This document shows positions 9,634-18,600 of a DNA stretch of 64,000 nt, piece after piece. The position numbers and the translations under genes were made by a program. Source of the DNA: Streptomyces coacervatus. GTDB taxonomy: Bacteria > Actinomycetota > Actinomycetes > Streptomycetales > Streptomycetaceae. The stretch lies in the NCBI RefSeq assembly GCF_029223485.1, contig NZ_JARHTP010000002.1, positions 1 through 64,000 on the forward strand. The letters are read 5' to 3'. The notes below the pieces were generated by a model, which saw only the letters and a program-made list of their open reading frames with translations, made no database searches and was not told where the DNA came from. Every line of letters begins with the position of its first letter. The first letter of the stretch is position 1.

Positions 9634-12600
9634 TCGCGGGTTGCCGGGTGCTGTGCGCTCTCGGGCACCTCGGTGGCCGCTTCGGGCTCTGGAGCGGCGG
9701 TGGTGCGTTCGGGCAGGGCTGTGGCGAGGGCCCGTGCGAGGCCCCGGATGTCGGTGGCCGAGAAGATTGCGGCGGACGGGAGTTCGGCGCCCAGTTCGCG
9801 GGTGAAGGCGTTGCGCAGCCGTACGAGCATGAGGGAGTCCAGGCCCAGTTCCTTCAGGGCCGTGGTGGCGGAGGCGTCGACGGCGCCACCGGAGACCTGG
9901 CCGACACGGGCGCGCACGTATGCCTCCAGCCGTTCGGTGCGCTGCTCGTCCGTCGTCGCCGTGAACACCTGCTTGACCAGGTCGTCCGAGCCCGCCGGGC
10001 CCGTCGGGACGGTGGCCAGGTCGGCCAGGAGGGGGCGGGTGCGGGCGGCATCGGGGTCGAGGGCGAGCAGTTCCCAGTCGAGGGCGAGGGGGGCGAGTTG
10101 GCGGCGCTCGGTGGCCAGGACGCGGTCGAAGAGTTCGCCGCCCTCGGCGGGGGTGAACGCGACAAGGCCCGACCGGGTGGTTTCGGCGGCCCGGGTGGTG
10201 TCGCCGGCGACCATGCCGACGCCTGCCCAGGCGCCCCAGTCCAGGCTCAGCGCCCGCCGTCCGGCGAGGCTGAGGTGGTGGGCCCAGGCGTCGAGGAAGG
10301 CGTTCGCAGCCGAGTAGGGGCTCTGTCCGGGCGAGCCGAGCAGGCCGGCCGCGGAGGCGAAGAGGATGAGGTTGTGGGCCTCCGGGACGAGTTCGGTGAG
10401 CAGGGTGGTGCCCATGACCTTGGGGGCCAGGACGTTCAGGACGCGTTCGTCGGTCAGGTTCGCCACGGTGGCGTCGTCGAGGACGCCGGCGGTGTGGACG
10501 ACGGTGGCGATCGGGCCGGCCTTTTGTCGTACGGCGTCCAGGGCGGCCGTCAGGCTGTCTCGGTCGGCGACGTCGGCGCGGGCGAGGTGCACGGTGACGC
10601 CGCGTTCTTCCAGGTCCTTGATCCAGGCGGCTGCTTGCGGGGTCGGCGCGCTGCGGCCCAGCAGGGCCAGCTGCCGGGCGCCGCGCTGTATCAGCCGCTC
10701 GGCGACGACGCGGCCGAGACCGCCCAGACCGCCGGTGATCAGGTGAACGCCGTCCACGGTGGCGTCGTCGCGGGCGCCGTCGTCCGGGCGGGTGCGGGCC
10801 AGGCGCGGCACCATGCGGCCCGCTCCGCGCAGTGCGACGAGCCGTTCGTCGTCGGCGTACCGCAATTGCGTCCACAGGGAGTCGACGCCGTCCGCGGGCG
10901 GCAGGTCGATCAGCGTGGTCCTCAGCTCCGGGTGCTCCTGGGCGAGGGCGAGTCCGAAGCCCCACGCCAGGGCCTGTTCGGGGCGGGTCACCTGTGCGCT
11001 GTCACCGGCGGCCTGGCTGCCGCGGACGACCGTGAACAGGCGGGGAGATCGGCCGTGCGCCCGGTCGGTGAGCGCCCGTACCAGGTGCAGGGTGCTCAGG
11101 CAGCACAGCCGGGCCGCTTCCCGGGCGGTGCGGGGATCGCCGATCGGCGGAGCGTCGAGCGCGGACAGCTGCACGATGCGCTCGAGCGCCCCGTCCGCGA
11201 AGGCGTCGTCGAACAGGCGGGTCAGGTGCTGCGGATCCGCCGGGTTCAGCACGTACCGGCCGGGGCCCTGGACGTCGTATGCCTCGCCCCTGCGGGCGAT
11301 CACATGAGGTACGGAAGCGGCCCCGAGCCGGTCGGCGAGTTCGGCGGCGACTCCCGTCTCGTCCGCCAGGATCAGCCAACTGCCCTGCGTAGCCGCCTGC
11401 TTGGCGGGCGGGCGCGGCTGCCAGCGGGTCTCGAACAGTGCGCCGTCCAGTGGGGAAAGCGCGGCGAGCTCGAACTCGTCCACGGCGAGGACGAGTTGCT
11501 CGTGCTCGTCGTACAGCCGCAGGTCGAGGGTCGCCCTGTCGCCGTCCACGGAGTGCAGCCGGCATGTCGTCCATACGGGAGTCGTGCCGCGTCCGGTGAA
11601 GTGCAGCCGTCCGGCTCCTGCGGGTACGAAGGCCCGGCCCGCGGGCGCGTCGTGCGGCAGGGCGGCTGTGTGGAAGGCGGCGTCGAGGAGGGCCGGGTGC
11701 AGCAGATGACCGGCGGCGGGCCTGGGCGCCAGCCTTCCCCACGCGTTCGAGGCCGCGAAACGGCCCTGCTCCAGGCCGCGGAAGGCCGGGCCGTATTCGA
11801 TGCCCAGGGCGGCGAGTTGCGTGTATACGGCGGACATGTCGGCCTCCTGGCTGCACTGTTCGCGCAGCGCAGTGGGCGATTCGCCCGCATCCGGGGCGGG
11901 TTCACCGGCGGGGGTGACACGCCCGGTGACATGCCGCTCCCAGCGCGCGGAGGCCGCGGCCGAGGCGATGGTGAAGTGGCGCGATCCGTCCTCGGCGGGC
12001 CGCAGGACCAGTTGCAGCCGTACCGGCCGCTGCGTGTCCAGCCGCAGCGGCCGGTCGAACCGGATGTCGGCCAGGGCCACTTCGCCGCCGCCCTGCACGG
12101 CGGATGCGGCCTCGATCGCCAGGTCCAGGAAGGCGGCGCCGGGCAGCCAGACCTCGCCGGTGACGCGGTGGTCGGTGAGATAGGCGAAGCGGCTGTCGCG
12201 CAGGTCGATCTCGGTCTGGAAGAGGTGGCGGTCCGCCTCGTCGCTGGCCTCGATGTGTGTGCCCAGCAGCGGTGAGCTGCCGCCCGTCGGGGAGGCCGGT
12301 GTGCGCCAGTGGCGTTCGCGGGCGAAGGCGTAGGTGGGCAGGTCGACGCGGCGGCCGGCCGGGAAGAGGGCCGGCCAGTCGGGGGTGTGCCCGGCCGTGT
12401 ACAACTCCCCCGCCCGGCGCAGCAGGTCGTCGAGGCCGCCTTCTTCGCGGCGGAGCGAGGCGATGCTCACGGCGTCGATGCCGGCTTCGGCAGCGACCGC
12501 CTCGATCGACGAACCGAGCGAGGGATGCGGACTCAGTTCCACGAAGTAGCGGTATCCGTCGTCCAGCATCCGCCGGATCGTGTCGGCGAAGCGGACCGGC

Positions 12601-15600
12601 TCACCGAGGTTGCGGTACCAGTAACCGGCGTCCAGCCGCTCTCCCGGCACAGGTTCCGCCAGCACGGTCGAGTACAGCGGCGTCAGGGCCTCCACGCCCC
12701 GGACGGTGCTGATGCGGTCGAGCAGTTCGTCGCGCAGCGGTGCCATGAAGGGGGTGTGCGAGGCGAACGGGGTGGACAGCCGCCGTGCCGGGATCTGCTG
12801 CTCCTGGCAGTGACCGAGCAGGTCGGTCAGCGCGTCAGCGTCGCCGGAAACGGCCGTCGACTGCGCACTGTTGACCGCCGCGACGAACAGCCGCCCCGCA
12901 TAGGGTTCGAGCAGCTTCTCCACCTGGGTGCGCGAGAGCTCCAGGGCGAGCATGCCGCCCTTGCCGACCAGGGGTACGACCGCCTGAGCGCGGCCGCACA
13001 CCACCGCCACGGCGTCCTGAAGCGTCAGGGCGCCCGCGCTGTACGCGGCGGCGATCTCGCCGAGGCTGTGGCCGACCACGGCGTCCGGTACGACGCCGAG
13101 TGCGCGCCAGGCGGCGGCCAGCGCCGCGTTGACGGCGAACAGGGTCGGCTGCAGGTACTCGGTCCGGCCCAGCGGGGCGATGTCCTCCGGCGCGCGCAGG
13201 ACGTCGAGGACCGACCAGCCCGTGTGCCGGCGGACCGCCTCGTCCACGCGGGTCAGCTCCTGGCGGAAGGCGTCCGAGCCCGCCATCAACTGCACGCCCA
13301 TGCCGGGCCATTGGCCGCCGTGGCCGGCGAACACGAAGGCCACCTTGCCCGACAGCTCCTCGCGAGGCGGCGCCAAGGGGCTTCGTCCGGCGGCCAACTC
13401 GGCGAGCTCTGCCAGCAGTTCGTTCCGATCACCCGCGACCAGCGCCGTACGCCGCTCGAAGTGGCTGCGGTGGAGCGCCAGGGTGTGGGCCACGTCCGCC
13501 AGTGCCGTATCGCCCCTCAGGTGCTCGGCGAGCCGTGCGGCCTGTCCGCGTACCGCGTCCTCGGTGCGCGCGGACAGCACGAACAGCCGCTGGAGCGGGG
13601 CGGGTTCGTCCTGCGAGGCCGGCGTGTCGGCCTGCGGGGCCTCTTCCACGATCACGTGTGCGTTGGTTCCGCTGATGCCGAAGGCGCTCACTCCGGCACG
13701 CCGGAGCCGCTTGCCGGCCGGCCAGGCCACCGCTTCCCGGAGCACGTGCAGCCCGCTGTCGGCCCAGTCCACATGGCGGCTGGGGGTGTCGGCGTGCAGC
13801 GTGCGGGGCAGCATGCCGTGCCGCAGCGACTGGATCACCTTGATCAGCCCGGCCACGCCCGAAGCCGCCTGCGCATGGCCGATGTTGGACTTGAGCGAGC
13901 CCAGGTACAGCGGCCGGCCGGCGGGGCGCGAGTCCCCGAAGACCTCCGCGAGGGCGTTCGCCTCGATCGGGTCGCCGAGTGTCGTGCCCGTGCCGTGTGC
14001 CTCCACGTAGTCGATGTCGGCCGGGCCGAGTCCGGACAGCTGCAACGCCCGCCGGATCACCTGTTCCTGTGCCGGGCCGTTCGGCGCGGACAGCCCTTGG
14101 CTGCGGCCGTCCTGGTTCACCGCGGTGCCGCGCAGCACGGCCAGCACCTCGTCCCCGTCGCGGCGGGCATCGCTGAGCCGCTTCAGTACGACCATGCCCG
14201 CGCCCTCGGCCCACACCGCGCCGTCGGCGGCATCCGAGAAGGAGCGGCACCGGCCGGTCGGGGACAGGCCGCGCAGCCGGCTGAACTCGACGAAGGTCTG
14301 CGGGGTGACCATGAGGGTCGCCCCGCCCGCCAGGGCCAGGTCGCACTCGCCGGCGCGCAGCGCCTGCGCCGCCAGGTGCACCGCCACCAGGGAGGAGGAG
14401 CAGGCCGTGTCCACCGTCAGGGCCGGGCCGTTCAGGCCGAGGGTGTAGGCGAGCCGGCCCGAGGCGACGCTCAGGGCCGAGCCGGTGCCGACGTAGCCGT
14501 CCAGCTGGTCGAGCCTCGCGCCGGCCAGATAGTCGCCGGCGAACATGCCGACGTACACGCCGGTGGTGCTGCCCGCGAGTTCGGCGGGCACGATCCCGGC
14601 GCGTTCCACGGACTCCCAGGCCGTCTCCAGCAGCAGCCGCTGCTGCGGGTCCATGGCCGCGGCCTCGGTCGGTGTGATGCCGAAGAACGCCGCGTCGAAG
14701 GAGTCGATGTCGTCGAGGAAGCCGCCTTCGCGGGCGTACGACTTGCCCGGTGCCTCCGGGTCGGGGTCGTAGAGCGACTCCACGTCCCAGCGCCCGGCCG
14801 GGAACGGGCCCACCGCATCGCGGCCGTCCGCGACCAGCCGCCACAGGTCCTGCGGGGAGTCGACCGCGCCCGGCAGGCGGCAGGCCGTGGCGATGACGGC
14901 CACGGGCTCGTCGGACGCGAGCGCCGTCGTGCGGGCCTGCTGCGCGTCCGGCCCGGTGTGGCGGAGCTTGCCGCCGTCCGGTGCGAGCGCGGTGGCCAGC
15001 AGGTGGTCGGCGAGGCGGGCGGGGGTGGGGTGGTCGAAGAGCAGGGTGGCGGGAAGCCGGGCGCCGATGCGGGTGCCGAGGCGGTTGCGCAGGTCGACGG
15101 CAGTCACCGAGTCCATGCCCAGGTCGCGCAGCGGCTGATCGGGGCGGACAGACCGGGCCGAGGGCAGGCCCAGGGCGTGGGAGGCCTCCTCGCACACCAA
15201 CTCCAGGACCCGGGCGGCGCGTTCGGTCTCCGGCAGCCGGGCCAGCCGGTCCGCCAGTCCGCGGCCGGCCGGCCTGCCGGGGCCGGGCGAGGACAGCAGG
15301 GAGGTCCACAGTGCGCCGGTGGCCGCCGCGTTGTCGCGCAGGCGGGGCAGGTCCAGATGCCAGGCGAGCAGGTGCGGTGTGCCGCGGCGCACGGCGAGTT
15401 CCACGAGGGCGCGGCCCTGCTCCGGGGTGAGGGCGCGGTGGCCCAGGCGGGCCATCCGCTCCAGGTCGGCATGTTCGGCGGCAAGTCCCTCACCGGCCCA
15501 TGCGCCGAAGGAGATGGAGGTCGCGGGCAGGCCCAGTGCCCTGCGGTGGTGGGCCAGTTGGTCGAGGTACACGTTGGCGGCTGCGTAGTTGGCCTGGCCC

Positions 15601-18600
15601 GCGTTGCCGACGACGCCGGCGGCCGAGGAGATCAGCAGGAACAGCTCCAGCGGCAGCTCGGCGGTCAGCCGGTGCAGGTGGGCGGCGCCGTCGACCTTGG
15701 GTCGCAGCACCTCCGCGAGACGTTCGGGAGTCAGCTCGGCGATCACACGGTCGGCCAGGACTCCGGCGCAGTGGACGACACCGCGCAGCGGCAACGCGTC
15801 GCCGACGTCGGCGAGTACGCCGGCCAGGGCGGTCGGGTCCGCTACGTCGCAGGCGGCCACTTCGGCCTCGGCACCGAGTGCGGCCAGCTCCGCGGTGACC
15901 TCGGCAGCCCTCGGGTCGGCGCTTCCCTGACGGGATGTCAACAGCAGCCGGGGTGCGCCCTGTTCGGCCAGCAGGCGGGCGATCTGCCGGCCGACCGCGC
16001 CCAGGCCGCCGGTGATCAGTACGGTGCCGTCGGTGGGCACCGGGGCGGGGCGGCCGGCGAGGTCGAGGACGACGGGGCTGCCGGACGCCCTGCCGCGGCG
16101 TACCGCCTCGCGCGCGGCGGTGACCGGGAAGACCTGCGGATGCACCGGCGCGTCGACGGCGGCGCGCAGAGCCTCGGCCGCCTGTTCGCCGTCGGCCGCG
16201 TGCGCGAGGGACGCGGCGGCCGCGGTCGTCAACGGCAGGTCGTCCGGGAGCACGGCGACCAGCCGCGCGTCCGCGACCAGCTCGGACCCGGGCTCGGCGG
16301 CGGCAAGGACGACGACCCGCGTGCCGCACGCAAGACCGTCGACCTCGGGGCCGACCTCGGTGAGCACACCGGCGCAAGGGGTGTGCGTGGGATGCAGGCC
16401 GACGGCGTGCACCTCGATCCGCACCTGGGCGGACCCGAGCGCCGGACGCGCCGCCGCGTGGAGCTGCACGTCGGCCGGGAGGCCGGTCAGCCGGTAGCAG
16501 TCCCCGGCCGGGATCCGCAGCACGTCGACCGGGCGGGCGCGCACCAGCCGCGGGACGAGCAACGTGCCCTGCCGCAGGGATAGTTCGGGCTCGTCGGCGT
16601 GCGCGACGGCGGCCACCATGGCGGTCGCGGCATCGTCGCCGTCGTCGAGGTCGAGCAGGGTAAATCCGAGGTCCGGGTGCTCGCTGCGGGTGCTGCGGGC
16701 GAGGCCCCACAGGACCGACTGGGCCAGGCCGGGCACGGTGTCGGCGTCGCCGGCCGCGACCGCGCCGCGGGTCACCCAGACGGTCCGCGCGGGCGCCCCG
16801 TGGGGCGCCAGGGCGATGAGCTCCTGCACCTCCGTGAGGGCCGCCGCCGCCAACTCGCCTGCCACAGCGGCCGGTTCGGCGTCCGCCGCCGGGCTCGGCC
16901 AGAGCCGTACGACGACGTCGGCGCCCGACTCGCACAGCTCGACCCCCGCCGCCGTGAGGCCGCGTACGATCGCCGCGACCTGCGGGTCCGAGCGGTCACC
17001 GATCACGGTCCAGGCCGTCCGCCCGCCTGCGGCCGGTGCTTCGGGCAGTGCCGTCCATGCCACTTCGTACAGGTGCCGGGCGTGCTCCGAGCCCGCGCGC
17101 AGGTCCGCCGGGTCGGCGGCCCGCAGCCGTACGCCTTCCAGGCGGCCCGCCGGGATGCCGTCCGCGTCCCACAGCGAGACGTCCAGGACGAGGTCCGTCC
17201 CGGAGCCACCGGTGCGCCGCACAAGCGCGGTCAGCTCGCTCGCGCCGCCCGGCGGGAGCACACAGCGGCCCATCGCCACCGGCAACAGCACCTGTCCGGC
17301 GGACGCGTCGAACACGGCGGCCACCTGCAACGCGGCGTCCAGCAGCGCCGGATGAACCGGATATGCCTCTCCCGCCTCCCCGGTCACACGTGGCAGCGCG
17401 AGCCGCGCCAGCAGCTCACCGTCGCCGGTCGCGGCCACCGACCGCACACCCCGGAAGGCCGGGCCGTAGCCAAGCCCGAGCGCCTCGAGCCGGTCGTATG
17501 TCTCCTCGCGCCAGGCCTCCTCCGCCGCGTCCGGCCACACCGGTGGTGACGCGTTCGCTTCCGGGCCCGCTTCGGCCGCCGACGCGGTGGCGTGCAGGGT
17601 CCAGCCCGCCGCCTCCTGGCCGCGCGGGCGGCTGTGCACGGTGATCTCCGGCACGGGGGCGGAGGCGTCCACCTCGACGGACACCTCGACCGTGCCGGTG
17701 GCGGGCAGGGTCAGGGGCGCGAGGAGCAGCAGGTCGGCCAGGTCGTCGGGAGCATCGGGGCGGGCGACGGCGAGCGCCGCGCGGCACAGCTCCAGCAGGG
17801 TGGTGCCCGACACTACCGTCTGCCCGAACACGGTGTGGTCCGGCAGCCAGGCGGCGGTGGCCGGGGACCATTCGTTGCGGAAGGTCCAGCGGGAGGCGTC
17901 GGCCGACTGCAGCTGGACGCCGAGCAACGGATGGGCGGCGCGGTCGAAGAGGGCGGGGCCCGCTGCGGTGGTGTCGGGTTCGGTCCAGTGGCGCTCAGCG
18001 TCCCAGGCGTACGTCGGCAGGTCGGCGGCCGCGGTGTCGGGGACCAGGCGTCGCCAGTCGACCGGGCGGCCCTGGACATGGAGTTCGGCGGCCGCACGGT
18101 CCAGGCAGGCGGGTCCGGGTTCGTCGCGGCGGAGCGATCCGACGGCGACCAGGTCGTGGCCGTGTTCCTCGCCTGCGGTGGTGACGGCGGTGAGCAGGGC
18201 GGGGTGGGGACTCAGTTCGACGAAGCAGCGGTAGCCGTCGGCCGCCATGCGCTGCACGGTCGGCCCGAAGCGGACCGGTTCGCGCAGGTTGGTGTACCAG
18301 TAGTCGGCCTCCAGCTGTTCGGTGACCGGTTCGCCGGTGACCGTCGAGTACCAGACGACGGACGTCGGATAGGTGGTGACGCCGTCGAGTTCGTCGAGGA
18401 TCGTCGCGCGCACGGGGTCCACGTGGGAGCTGTGGGAGGCGTAGTCGACGTCGAGGCGGCGGGCGAAGACCTGGCGCCGGTCGAGTTCGGCGAGGAGGCT
18501 CTCAAGCGGTTCTACGTCGCCTGCGATCACCGTGGAGCGGCCGCTGTTCACGGCGGCGACCGATACTCGGCCGTCGAATTCGGCGAGGAGGGGTTCGACC

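Noticed and set aside
9048..12275. 1075-codon open frame on the plus strand
   Set aside because: It is antisense to PKS module 2, where every domain motif is in the minus-strand frame. Its composition is repetitive.
16059..16496. A functional enoylreductase domain in PKS module 1
   Set aside because: The cofactor-binding core is absent and only about 146 residues are left.
12309..16583. 1424-codon open frame on the plus strand
   Set aside because: It is antisense to the PKS, with no domain or RBS.
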